A program made the translations under genes and the position numbers. Positions 7,704 through 13,833 of a DNA stretch of 13,833 nucleotides are shown here, piece by piece (within the stretch, counting starts at the first letter, position 1; each line of letters opens with the position of its first letter). The notes beneath the pieces were generated by a model. It searched no databases and had not been told where the DNA came from. It saw nothing but the letters and a program-made list of their open reading frames with translations. This stretch comes from Sulfotelmatobacter sp049792875 (lineage in GTDB: Bacteria; Acidobacteriota; Terriglobia; Terriglobales; Acidobacteriaceae): assembly GCA_049792875.1 (NCBI GenBank), contig JBARBI010000324.1, forward strand, positions 1-13,833, given 5' to 3'.

Positions 7704-7732
7704 AGCATACAACGTCTGCACCGCCCTGTCAC
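7704..7732 (-). promoter_or_regulatory. sigma-70-like promoter of the kinase/regulator/CRTAC1 operon
   Basis: On the minus strand, GTGACA (complement of 7727-7732, five of six matches to TTGACA) is followed after exactly 17 bases by TATGCT (complement of 7704-7709, four of six matches to TATAAT). The -10 box ends 6 bases before the GTG at 7697. The expected RNA start therefore falls at or next to the start codon, so the kinase message may be leaderless. No strong Shine-Dalgarno sequence precedes the GTG (only CGGGGC). Confidence 0.45.
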
Positions 7733-7737
7733 AGGGC
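7723..7737. promoter_or_regulatory. perfect 7-bp dyad, candidate operator over the -35 box
   Basis: GCCCTGT (7723-7729), a central C (7730) and ACAGGGC (7731-7737) form a perfect inverted repeat of 7-bp arms. It covers the predicted -35 element of the minus-strand operon and lies in the gap between divergent transcription units. NarL/LuxR-type regulators often bind short dyads, so autoregulation by the neighbouring regulator is possible, but the binding protein cannot be named from the sequence. Confidence 0.4.
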
Positions 7738-7774
7738 CCCGCCCCAGTGGTGGATGTGGGACAATGCAGTAATA

Positions 7775-7816
7775 ATGAAGCGAATCCAGGGCAAACAGAG
7801 TCAAACACTAGATTGA
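7775..7816 (+). other. possible 13-codon upstream ORF overlapping the ABC exporter start
   Basis: ATG 7775 reads MKRIQGKQSQTLD and stops at TGA 7814-7816. That stop overlaps the TTG (7813-7815) proposed as start of the ABC exporter, in a TTGA arrangement. It could be a leader that delivers ribosomes to a weak TTG start. However, TAATAAT at 7770-7776 also looks like a -10 box; if RNA starts from it, the ATG would not be transcribed. The two readings exclude each other. Confidence 0.15.
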
Positions 7817-9711
7817 GTTCTCCAGCCAAAGAAGCCGCGAAGCCCCCCAAGATCCAGCGCCTGAAGGCCGTTTGGCCCGAAGTCTGGAAGTTAATGCGCC
7901 CGCGCCGAGGGTTGCTCGCCGTGGGCTTCGTGCTGATGGTGATCAACAAGGTCGCCGGATTCGTGCTGCCTTATTCATCGAAATTCCTGATCGATAATGT
8001 GGTGAGCAAGGGACAGACGGGACTCCTGCGCCCGCTGGTGTTGTCGGTCCTAATTGCGACGCTGATCCAGGGTGTCACGTCTTTTTCCTTGACCCAGTTG
8101 CTGTCGAAAGCGGCCCAGCGCCTGATCGCCGATCTTCGCCAGCAGGTGCAGATGCACATTTCCCGTCTGCCGGTGGCTTTTTACGATACGAACAAAACCG
8201 GCGCGCTGGTCTCCCGCATCATGACCGACGTGGAGGGCGTTCGCAATCTGTTGGGGACCGGACTGGTGGACTTTGCCGGAGGTCTGGTCGCTGCCGGCAT
8301 TGCGCTGGCCTTGCTGCTCCGCATCAGCGTCCCGCTGACGCTGATTGCCGTCGGTTCCCTCGGTTGCTTCGCATTCGCGTTGAACCGGGCTTTCGCGACA
8401 ATCCGTCCTATTTTCCGCGAGCGCGGCAAGATCAATGGCGATGTCACAGGACGATTAACGGAATCGCTGGGCGGAGTTCGAGTCATCAAGGGATATCACG
8501 CGGAAGAACGCGAAGAGAAGATCTTTGCCGGTGGCGTGCGCCGTCTACTCGACAACGTGATGCGAACCTTGACGGCCACATCGCTGATGGGTCTTTCCGC
8601 CAGCGTATTGCTGGGAGTGGTCGGCGCCGCCACGATGTATGTCGGCGGACGTCAGATGGTAGCCCACACCCTGAGTCCTGGAAGTTATTTTTCCTACAAC
8701 TTCCTGCTCGTTTTTCTGATTGCTCCCGTCATGCAGGTGGTTTCGATCGGAACTCAACTCACCGAGGCGCTCGCGGGTTTGGAACGGACCCAGGAAATCA
8801 TGCGCGAGCGTCCGGAGGATCAGGACCCGAAACGTTCTGTGCAGCTCCGCGATATCGTGGGCACGGTGGAATTCGAGAATGTCACGTTCAGTTACGACGG
8901 CACTCATGACGTTCTGCGCAATATTTCCTTCCGCTCTGAGCCGGGAACGGTAACGGCGCTAGTGGGTTCGTCGGGCTCGGGAAAATCCACGACGATCGGT
9001 TTAATCTCGGCGTTCTACGTGCCTTCAAACGGCACCGTCCGCGTAGACGGCGTGGACCTGAGCACGGTAAGACTCGACTCTTTCCGCACGCGGCTGGGCG
9101 TGGTATTGCAGGAATCGTTTCTATTCGACGGAACAATACGGGAAAACGTCGCCTTTTCTAGGCCCGATGCGAGCGAGGAAGACGTCATGCGGGCTTGCCG
9201 CATCGCACGCGTGGACGAGTTCGCCGAGTCGTTTGCCGACAAGTACGACACCGTGGTTGGTGAGCGCGGGGTGAAGCTTTCAGGGGGCCAGCGGCAGCGG
9301 ATCTCCATTGCCCGCGCCATTTTAGCGGAGCCACGCATTCTGATTCTTGACGAAGCCACTTCCAGCCTCGACTCAGAATCGGAACAGATGATCCAGGAGG
9401 GACTCTCTTATCTGATGCAGGGACGCACCACGTTCGTGATCGCGCACCGGCTTTCGACCATTCGCCGGGCCGACCAGATTATGGTTATGGAACAGGGCCA
9501 GATCGTCGAGCGTGGCACGCACGCACAGCTTTATGCCGCGCGCGGCCGCTATTACGATTTGTACACACGGCAACACGGGGTCGAGAACAACCTGTTCCTG
9601 GCGCCGGGGGAAGGCGACCCGGTCGCGGTGAACGGCAACGGCGCGGACGCCAAGAATGGCGATGTGAAGGCGGCCGACGCGCTGCGCGTTCTGCGAGGAG
9701 AAATGCGCTAG
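7813..9711 (+). CDS. MsbA-like ABC exporter half-transporter (fused membrane and ATPase domains)
   Basis: A 632-residue protein from TTG 7813. The frame is open further upstream through the antisense of the kinase gene, and GTG 7756 is an alternative start adding 19 residues; family-like sequence begins only at about IQRLKAVWPEVWKLMRP. The type-1 exporter membrane domain (about residues 33-310) precedes the ATPase: Walker A GSSGSGKST (385-393), Q-loop VVLQESFLFDGTIREN, signature LSGGQ (489-493), Walker B ILILDEATSSLD with Asp513/Glu514, and H-loop His545. It should work as a homodimer in the inner membrane to move a lipid, peptide or drug outward. The C-terminus has a 50-residue, Gly/Asn/Asp-rich tail beyond the usual end (from about ENNLFLAPGEG), with no known domain. 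It is the first gene of a same-strand set of four; the next ATG is 5 bases after its stop. The divergent kinase operon lies upstream. Confidence 0.9.
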   Translation: MSSPAKEAAKPPKIQRLKAVWPEVWKLMRPRRGLLAVGFVLMVINKVAGFVLPYSSKFLIDNVVSKGQTGLLRPLVLSVLIATLIQGVTSFSLTQLLSKAAQRLIADLRQQVQMHISRLPVAFYDTNKTGALVSRIMTDVEGVRNLLGTGLVDFAGGLVAAGIALALLLRISVPLTLIAVGSLGCFAFALNRAFATIRPIFRERGKINGDVTGRLTESLGGVRVIKGYHAEEREEKIFAGGVRRLLDNVMRTLTATSLMGLSASVLLGVVGAATMYVGGRQMVAHTLSPGSYFSYNFLLVFLIAPVMQVVSIGTQLTEALAGLERTQEIMRERPEDQDPKRSVQLRDIVGTVEFENVTFSYDGTHDVLRNISFRSEPGTVTALVGSSGSGKSTTIGLISAFYVPSNGTVRVDGVDLSTVRLDSFRTRLGVVLQESFLFDGTIRENVAFSRPDASEEDVMRACRIARVDEFAESFADKYDTVVGERGVKLSGGQRQRISIARAILAEPRILILDEATSSLDSESEQMIQEGLSYLMQGRTTFVIAHRLSTIRRADQIMVMEQGQIVERGTHAQLYAARGRYYDLYTRQHGVENNLFLAPGEGDPVAVNGNGADAKNGDVKAADALRVLRGEMR

Positions 9712-9716
9712 ACCTT

Positions 9717-10481
9717 ATGACCACAGCCCCCGCAGTTGCTGCCGCGAGCGGTACCCTCGCGATCCGCAGCGAAAATCTCTGCCGTCATTACCGCATGGGC
9801 GACACTCTGATCCGCGCCGTCGATGGCGTCTCGCTCGGAGTTCGCGCCGGGGAGTTTGTCGCTCTTCTCGGGAGTTCTGGGTCGGGCAAGTCCTCCGTGC
9901 TGAACCTGATCGCAGGACTCGATCGTCCAACGTCGGGGAGCGTCATCGTGCAGGATCGCGATCTGGCGAAACTCTCGCGCGAGGAGCTCGCCAAGTACCG
10001 ACTGCATGTTGTGGGCATGGTCTTTCAATCGTTCAACCTGATTGCCAGCATGACGCTGGCGGAGAATGTGGAACTTCCTCTCCGCTTTGCGGAGGTCGAT
10101 CGCAGCCAGCGTCAGAATCTGGCTCACGAGGCGCTGGCGCGAGTTGGATTGCAGGCCCGCATGAACCATCGACCCAGCGAACTTTCCGGTGGCGAACAAC
10201 AAAGGGCAGCTCTGGCACGGGCCTTGATTAATCGTCCGCAGCTGCTCTTGGCAGACGAGCCCACGGGAAATCTCGACAGCCACACCGGAACGGAAATCAT
10301 GGACATGGTCCGCGAATTTAACCGCGAGCTGGGGATGACGGTTGTGATGGTGACACATGAGCGCGCCTTGGCCGAGCGCTATGCCCAACGCATGATCTTT
10401 CTGGCCGATGGCAAGTTGATCGACGATCGCGCGAACGCGCCCACTGCCGTCGATTCTCGCGCGCAGGGAGGGCGGTCATGA
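9717..10481 (+). CDS. ABC transporter ATPase, LolD/MacB type
   Basis: A 254-residue ATPase. Visible motifs are Walker A GSSGSGKSS (residues 52-60), Q-loop Gln104 in GMVFQSFNLI, signature LSGGEQQRAALARAL (156-170), Walker B LLLADEPTGNLDS with Asp180/Glu181, and switch His214 in VMVTHERALAERY. The 'E-P-T-G-N-L-D' form and the RAVDGVSL start are typical of the MacB/LolD mechanotransmission group, whose ATPases drive permeases of the FtsX fold. GAGGAG at 9695-9700 is a possible ribosome site but lies 16 bases from ATG 9717, a long spacing, so coupling to the preceding gene is likely. Its stop overlaps the start of its permease in ATGA (10478-10481), which assigns the two as one transporter. Confidence 0.93.
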   Translation: MTTAPAVAAASGTLAIRSENLCRHYRMGDTLIRAVDGVSLGVRAGEFVALLGSSGSGKSSVLNLIAGLDRPTSGSVIVQDRDLAKLSREELAKYRLHVVGMVFQSFNLIASMTLAENVELPLRFAEVDRSQRQNLAHEALARVGLQARMNHRPSELSGGEQQRAALARALINRPQLLLADEPTGNLDSHTGTEIMDMVREFNRELGMTVVMVTHERALAERYAQRMIFLADGKLIDDRANAPTAVDSRAQGGRS

Positions 10482-11887
10482 AACTTCCAGACCTGACTGA
10501 ACTCGCCCTGCGAAACCTGCGTGAGTCGTTGCTGCGGAACTCGCTGACCACGATCGGCATCTCGGTGGGCGTTGCCTCACTTGTAGCGATGCTTTCACTC
10601 GGTACCGGCCTGCAGCAGCTGTTCTCGCAACGGCTTGCGAAGTCGGGGCTGTTCGACACCGTTTTCGTTTCGTCGCGGCGCGACCTGCGCGGGATGGGCC
10701 GCGAGGATGAGCGCAAAGGCCCCACCCCGGGTGAAAGCCGTGTTCTTGACGAACCGGCGCGGCAAGAGATCGAACGCCTCCCCAACGTGATCGAGGCTTA
10801 TCCTGACATTCGCTTCGTCACGGAGTTGCGCTACGACGACAAGCCTCATCTCACGATGATTTCTGCGCTGCCGATGTCGGCGAAATCAAACGACGCCTTC
10901 GATGGAATGCAGGGCAAGTTCTTTTCATCCGACATCGGGGCCGAGGTGATCCTGCAGAAATCGTTTGCTGAAGAATTGCTGGGACAGACTCCGCCTCTTG
11001 GAGCGGCAGAACCGAACGTTGCCGAACTGGCGAAGCCGCTGCTGGGCAAGGAACTGACGATGCGTTACGCGCAACGTCAGGCCGCAGCACCGACTCAGCC
11101 GCCTCTCCGTCCCAACGAACCCGCATCTGCGGACGACAGCATTGCGGGCGCCGCGTATTCCGTGGTTTCGCGAGAGCAGAAGCTCAGGATTGTCGCCATC
11201 TCGGATCTCGACCCTGAGAGTATGCGCGGTCCAATGCGCGCCAAGGTTTTCCTGCCGCTGAAGCTGGCCGAGAGTCTGCATGTGGTGCAGCCCACCGACC
11301 TGCGCGAGATTTCGCGGGCAGCGGCTGATCAGCCGGTTTACGCATCCATCAGCGTGCGGGTTAAGAATCCGGCACGAGTACAGGTCGTGGAAGAGGCCAT
11401 CAAGAAGATGGGCTTCAACACGTTTTCGATTCTCGACGCGAGCAACAGTCTGAGGCAGATATTCAGGGTCTTGTATGCGTTTCTTGGAATTTTCGGCAGC
11501 CTTGCGTTGGCGGTAGCGTCGATCGGAATCGTCAACACGCTCGTCATGGCAATTCTCGAGCGACGCCGCGAAATTGGAATCATGAAGGCGATCGGCGCCA
11601 GTGACAGAGACGTTAAGCTGCTCTTTTTCGCTGAGGCCGGTGCCATGGGGATTCTCGGCGGGATTGTTGGGGTTTTGCTCGGCTGGGCCATCGGCCAGGT
11701 CATCAACTTCGGAACCAACATCTGGCTCAAGAGTCAGTCCCTGCCACCCGAACATTTTTGGGCGGTGCCACTGTGGCTGGTGGTATTCAGCATCATTTTT
11801 GCTTTTCTGGTAAGCCTGGTTTCTGGCTTGTATCCCGCCGGACGCGCTGCCCGGCTCGATCCCGTACAGGCGCTGCGCTACGAGTAA
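10478..11887 (+). CDS. ABC transporter permease, MacB/FtsX family
   Basis: A 469-residue protein with the MacB layout. A short cytosolic helix (LTELALRNLRESLLRN) precedes TM1 at about residues 22-45, followed by a large periplasmic domain (about 46-330) and three C-terminal membrane helices at about 332-358, 382-408 and 430-451. The cytosolic loop ERRREIGIMKAIGAS (361-375) and the terminal 'YPAGRAARLDPVQALRYE' are FtsX-domain signatures. Residues about 200-222 form a Pro/Ala-rich insert within the periplasmic part. MacB permeases couple ATP hydrolysis to extrusion of substrates from the periplasm and usually need a MacA adaptor and an outer-membrane TolC; neither is present in this window. 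The substrate could be a lipoprotein, peptide or drug. ATG 10478 is fixed by the 4-base overlap with the ATPase gene. Confidence 0.92.
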   Translation: MKLPDLTELALRNLRESLLRNSLTTIGISVGVASLVAMLSLGTGLQQLFSQRLAKSGLFDTVFVSSRRDLRGMGREDERKGPTPGESRVLDEPARQEIERLPNVIEAYPDIRFVTELRYDDKPHLTMISALPMSAKSNDAFDGMQGKFFSSDIGAEVILQKSFAEELLGQTPPLGAAEPNVAELAKPLLGKELTMRYAQRQAAAPTQPPLRPNEPASADDSIAGAAYSVVSREQKLRIVAISDLDPESMRGPMRAKVFLPLKLAESLHVVQPTDLREISRAAADQPVYASISVRVKNPARVQVVEEAIKKMGFNTFSILDASNSLRQIFRVLYAFLGIFGSLALAVASIGIVNTLVMAILERRREIGIMKAIGASDRDVKLLFFAEAGAMGILGGIVGVLLGWAIGQVINFGTNIWLKSQSLPPEHFWAVPLWLVVFSIIFAFLVSLVSGLYPAGRAARLDPVQALRYE

Positions 11888-11897
11888 ACTGACCCGC

Positions 11898-12794
11898 ATG
11901 ATCGGTTCCTTCAAGCTTGTCTGCCTGCTCTTTGCGATCGCGGGCAGCGTGGCCGCGCAGAGCCGCATCGACTGCAGCGCGATGAACAGCCATATCCTCA
12001 AACAGGTTGTCCACTATTGCGTCTACTTACCCGCTGGCTACGATGCAGGCGCGGCACAGCATCCCCCGCAGCGCTATCCAGTGCTTTATTTTCTGCATGG
12101 CTTGGGCGACAACGAGCAGACCCTCTTCAATGGCGGCGGTTGGACGTTACTCGAGGATCTGCGCAACCAGTACAAGATGGGTGACTTTTTGATTGTCGTC
12201 CCGGAAGGCAGGCGCAGCTTCTACATCAACTCCGCCGACGGATCCGTGCGCTACAACGATTTTTTTCTGCAAGAGTTTCTCCCTCAGATCGAGAGCAAAT
12301 ACCGGATTCGTCCCGGCCGCGCAGGACGCGCCATCAGCGGAATTTCCATGGGCGGTTACGGGGCATTGCGGTTCGCTTTCGCGCATCCCGAACTTTTTTC
12401 CGCCGTGAGCGCGCAGAGCGCTGCGCTTATCACTGAGTCGCCGCAAGCGCTCGATTCCGTGTCGCAGACCGGTGCGCCCCTTGCAGGAGTGCTCGGCGCA
12501 GTCTTCGGCAAGCCGATCAACGTGCCCCACTGGAACGACAACAGTCCCTTCGTTCTCGCGAAGCGAAATACTACAGCCCTACGGGGGCTCGCCATCTATT
12601 TTAACTGCGGACGAGAGGACAACTATGGCTTCGAAAAAGGTGCAGCGGCCTTGCACGATGAGCTGCAAAAAGCGCTCGTGAAGCACGAATATCACGCATA
12701 TCAGGGCGACCACAGCCTGACCTATTTCCTGTCACACTTCGCCGAGGTCATGGAATTTCATTCCACAGCGTTCGGGCTGCTGCCCCCGCACTGA
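11898..12794 (+). CDS. secreted alpha/beta-hydrolase of the esterase D/feruloyl esterase group
   Basis: A 298-residue protein with a signal peptide (FKLVCLLFAIAGSVAA, residues 5-20, likely cut before QSR). The fold is shown by the oxyanion segment YFLHGLGDN (64-72), IVVPEGRRSFYIN (99-111), nucleophile Ser150 in SGISMGGYGALRFA (G-x-S-x-G), acid Asp241 in NCGREDNYGF, and His272 in YQGDHSLTYF. The complete triad suggests an active carboxylesterase of the periplasm or outer surface, related to S-formylglutathione hydrolase and antigen-85-like enzymes. ATG 11898 is 10 bases after the permease stop, so it is probably the last gene of the transporter operon. It may act on the transported compound or just share the transcript. 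The substrate is unknown. Cys26 and Cys41 in the mature N-terminus could form a disulfide. Confidence 0.88.
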   Translation: MIGSFKLVCLLFAIAGSVAAQSRIDCSAMNSHILKQVVHYCVYLPAGYDAGAAQHPPQRYPVLYFLHGLGDNEQTLFNGGGWTLLEDLRNQYKMGDFLIVVPEGRRSFYINSADGSVRYNDFFLQEFLPQIESKYRIRPGRAGRAISGISMGGYGALRFAFAHPELFSAVSAQSAALITESPQALDSVSQTGAPLAGVLGAVFGKPINVPHWNDNSPFVLAKRNTTALRGLAIYFNCGREDNYGFEKGAAALHDELQKALVKHEYHAYQGDHSLTYFLSHFAEVMEFHSTAFGLLPPH

Positions 12795-12825
12795 GATTCC
12801 ATGCCGCTGTTGTAAACTAACGAGA

Positions 12826-12847
12826 CGCGACGGAAACACGCGTCGCG
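12826..12847 (+). other. 7-bp stem hairpin after the esterase, ahead of the tRNA copies
   Basis: CGCGACG (12826-12832), an 8-base loop and CGTCGCG (12841-12847) form a perfect GC-rich stem 31 bases after the esterase stop. It could stop or stabilise the operon transcript, but no T-run follows (the next bases are CTGAGCAAAG), so it is not a standard intrinsic terminator. It could instead be a dyad linked to the tRNA promoter. Confidence 0.3.
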
Positions 12848-12869
12848 CTGAGCAAAGCCTGCAGCACCC

Positions 12870-12921
12870 GGAGAGGTGGCCGAGTGGTTGATGGCTCCGG
12901 TCTTGAAAACCTGTGTACTGG
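12870..12921 (+). pseudogene. truncated tRNA-Ser (UGA) copy: acceptor 5' strand, D-arm and anticodon arm only
   Basis: The first 21 bases (12870-12890) are identical to the start of the intact tRNA-Ser at 13018. With a constant 148-base offset, 45 of 52 positions match through 12921. The anticodon loop CTTGAAA is kept, but the anticodon stem has a C-T mismatch (CCGGT against ACCTG). No paired variable arm, T-arm or 3' acceptor strand follows. It cannot fold as a tRNA. It is either the displaced 5' half of a former host tRNA or an attachment-site relic. Confidence 0.8.
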
Positions 12922-12989
12922 AAGTTCAGCAGGATGTAATTGATTGAAAACAAAAGGGCATGTCCGACGAAACCACTGCGAAAAGCGGG

Positions 12990-13011
12990 AACTGTAGTAA
13001 AACTGTAGTAA
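12990..13011 (+). repeat. perfect tandem duplication of the 11-mer AACTGTAGTAA
   Basis: AACTGTAGTAA occurs at 12990-13000 and again directly at 13001-13011, ending 6 bases before the intact tRNA-Ser. The repeat is AT-richer than its surroundings. It lies in the 96-base spacer between the two tRNA copies, which holds no gene. Short direct repeats next to a core site are the usual form of integrase arm-binding sites, so this is a candidate attachment-site arm. Confidence 0.6.
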
Positions 13012-13017
13012 TTCTGA

Positions 13018-13107
13018 GGAGAGGTGGCCGAGTGGTTGAAGGCGCCAGTCTTGAAAACTGGAGTACGGGTAACCGTACCGGGGGTTCGAATCCCTCCCTC
13101 TCCGCCA
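13018..13107 (+). tRNA. tRNA-Ser (anticodon UGA), CCA encoded
   Basis: Ninety bases fold as a class II tRNA. The acceptor pairs GGAGAGG (13018-13024) with CCTCTCC (13097-13103), followed by discriminator G and encoded CCA (13105-13107). The anticodon stem CCAGT/ACTGG frames loop CTTGAAA, giving anticodon TGA. The long variable arm TACGG-GTAA-CCGTA is the serine-type extra stem. The T-arm has loop TTCGAAT with one G-T pair in its stem. All stems pair, so it should be functional and read UCA and related serine codons. The integrase gene ends 20 bases downstream on the opposite strand. Confidence 0.96.
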
Positions 13108-13127
13108 TCACTTTTCGTTATCATCTC

Positions 13128-13833
13128 TCAATTTGGCCGAAATGTTGACCTTTGAGGCGATTCAGCCTGGCGCACCGGCCTAAGCGATTCCAGCTTGCGT
13201 ATTGCATCTCGTCTATGCTCGTCGATGGCTTTCGCGTACGTTTGGACGATACTGGCACTCGAGGGACCGATCATCTGTGCCACAAAAAGATCTGAGACAC
13301 CAGCCGCGCTCAGTCTGGAAGCAAAAGTATGCCGCAAGTTGTAGAGCCAAAAGTAGGGGATTCCCGCGGACTTCAAGGCGTTGGCCCAGCTTTTTCGGAT
13401 TTGCGTGAGATGTCGCTCGGGATTTCGCATGTTGGGGAACACATACGGGGAGAATTCAGGCCCGTGACGCTGCCGCCAAGCAAGTAGTTCAGCCTTGCAT
13501 CTACCGGACAGCGGAACATTTCTGAGTCCCGCAGCGGTCTTCGATTCCCGTACTCGAATGGTGTCGCTGGCAAAGTCAATATCCTCCCACTTCAGAACAA
13601 GAGCCTCGCGATTCGACCTGAGTCCGGTTTCCAACAGTAGTATCGTCAGAACTCTGATATGCGGGTCCGCGACCGCTACGATGCGTTCCTCCTCGTCGAA
13701 TGTAGCAATGTGCGGTTTGCGACGGATGCTCCGTTCTTCCAAGAGTTCGACCTCAGTAAATGGGGTTCGCGCAATGAATCGCTTTCGCTCTGCGAGCCGG
13801 AGCATTCTGCGAAGTACCGCGAGGTCTCTGTTC
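13128..13833 (-). CDS. tyrosine recombinase/integrase, C-terminal part (5' end beyond right edge)
   Basis: The frame is open to the window edge, adding NRDLAVLRR ahead of the first internal ATG (13803-13805); that string is typical of the core-binding domain, so the gene starts outside. About 234 residues are visible. Catalytic landmarks are box I Arg in LETGLRSNREALVLKWEDID, the beta-hairpin Lys in ESKTAAG, box II YNLRHTFASRL, and the nucleophile Tyr in IVQTYAKA (codon 13236-13238). Two positions are atypical: the first His of the usual H-x-x-R is Tyr (a known variant), and the conserved 'G-H' before the Tyr is G-P (codon CCC at 13263-13265, one base from a His codon). It is convergent with tRNA-Ser 20 bases away, as in integrases that use that tRNA as target. 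Whether it still works is uncertain. Confidence 0.9.
   Translation of the reverse strand, partial: NRDLAVLRRMLRLAERKRFIARTPFTEVELLEERSIRRKPHIATFDEEERIVAVADPHIRVLTILLLETGLRSNREALVLKWEDIDFASDTIRVRESKTAAGLRNVPLSGRCKAELLAWRQRHGPEFSPYVFPNMRNPERHLTQIRKSWANALKSAGIPYFWLYNLRHTFASRLSAAGVSDLFVAQMIGPSSASIVQTYAKAIDEHRRDAIRKLESLRPVRQAESPQRSTFRPN

Noticed and set aside
5825..7772. Long plus-strand ORFs (330 and 298 codons) opposite the regulator and kinase
   Set aside because: Antisense shadows; the minus-strand proteins carry every catalytic motif.
7698..7949. N-terminal extension of the kinase reading frame by 84 codons
   Set aside because: It overlaps the divergent ABC gene start and shows no signal or domain; TM1 and a promoter place the start at GTG 7697.
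10925..12001. 358-codon minus-strand ORF opposite the permease and esterase
   Set aside because: Long only because of the GC-rich codon bias of the opposite genes; no motif, and it spans two real genes.
12826..12847. Intrinsic terminator after the esterase
   Set aside because: The hairpin is perfect but no T-run follows; listed only as an unassigned dyad.
12732..13124. Minus-strand ORF of 130 codons (and a 61-codon one at 12926-13111) covering the tRNA region
   Set aside because: It is antisense to tRNA-Ser; the 'GGIRTPGTVTRTPVFKTG' string is the well-known spurious translation of tRNA-Ser genes, found in many mis-annotated proteins.
1..13833. CRISPR array, transposase or IS ends, rRNA
   Set aside because: Looked for spaced repeats, transposase motifs and rRNA sequence; found none apart from the tandem 11-mer and the integrase.

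Overview
The window looks like a piece of a soil Acidobacteriota (Terriglobia-type) chromosome. This is inferred from the moderately high GC coding DNA and from the gene families together: a lactonase-fold beta-propeller, a CRTAC1/ASPIC protein behind a NarL-type two-component system, MacB-type ABC operons, YceI, and a type III polyketide synthase (PKS)/FAD-reductase locus. No marker gene proves the phylum.

Layout from left to right. (1) Positions 1-1866, + strand: the 3' end of a beta-propeller gene, then a class III PLP aminotransferase. (2) Positions 1867-4041, + strand: a possible ECF-sigma promoter, the gutted remnant of a type III PKS gene (only its two ends survive), then an intact FAD-dependent reductase and a secreted YceI protein. 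The last two look like surviving partners of a small lipid/polyketide locus. (3) Positions 4035-7697, - strand: a tightly packed operon, read from right to left, of a membrane sensor kinase, a NarL/LuxR-type response regulator and an exported seven-repeat CRTAC1-type propeller protein. Its promoter region has a perfect dyad lying over the -35 box, and the kinase may be read from a leaderless message. (4) Positions about 7813-12794, + strand: a divergent operon of an MsbA-like ABC exporter, a LolD/MacB-type ATPase, its FtsX/MacB permease and a secreted alpha/beta-hydrolase. (5) Positions 12795-13833: a truncated tRNA-Ser copy, a tandem 11-bp repeat, an intact tRNA-Ser(UGA) and a convergent tyrosine-recombinase gene running off the right edge. 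This is the usual look of one end of an integrated element at a tRNA gene.

The most notable observation is the PKS remnant. Its N-terminal ~40 residues and C-terminal ~37 residues are recognisable, but the whole catalytic core is gone and two frame changes are present, while the promoter side and the downstream genes remain. The second is the tRNA-Ser/integrase junction, where the integrase has a proline in place of a conserved catalytic-site histidine. I found no CRISPR array, insertion sequence, rRNA or clear intrinsic terminator.
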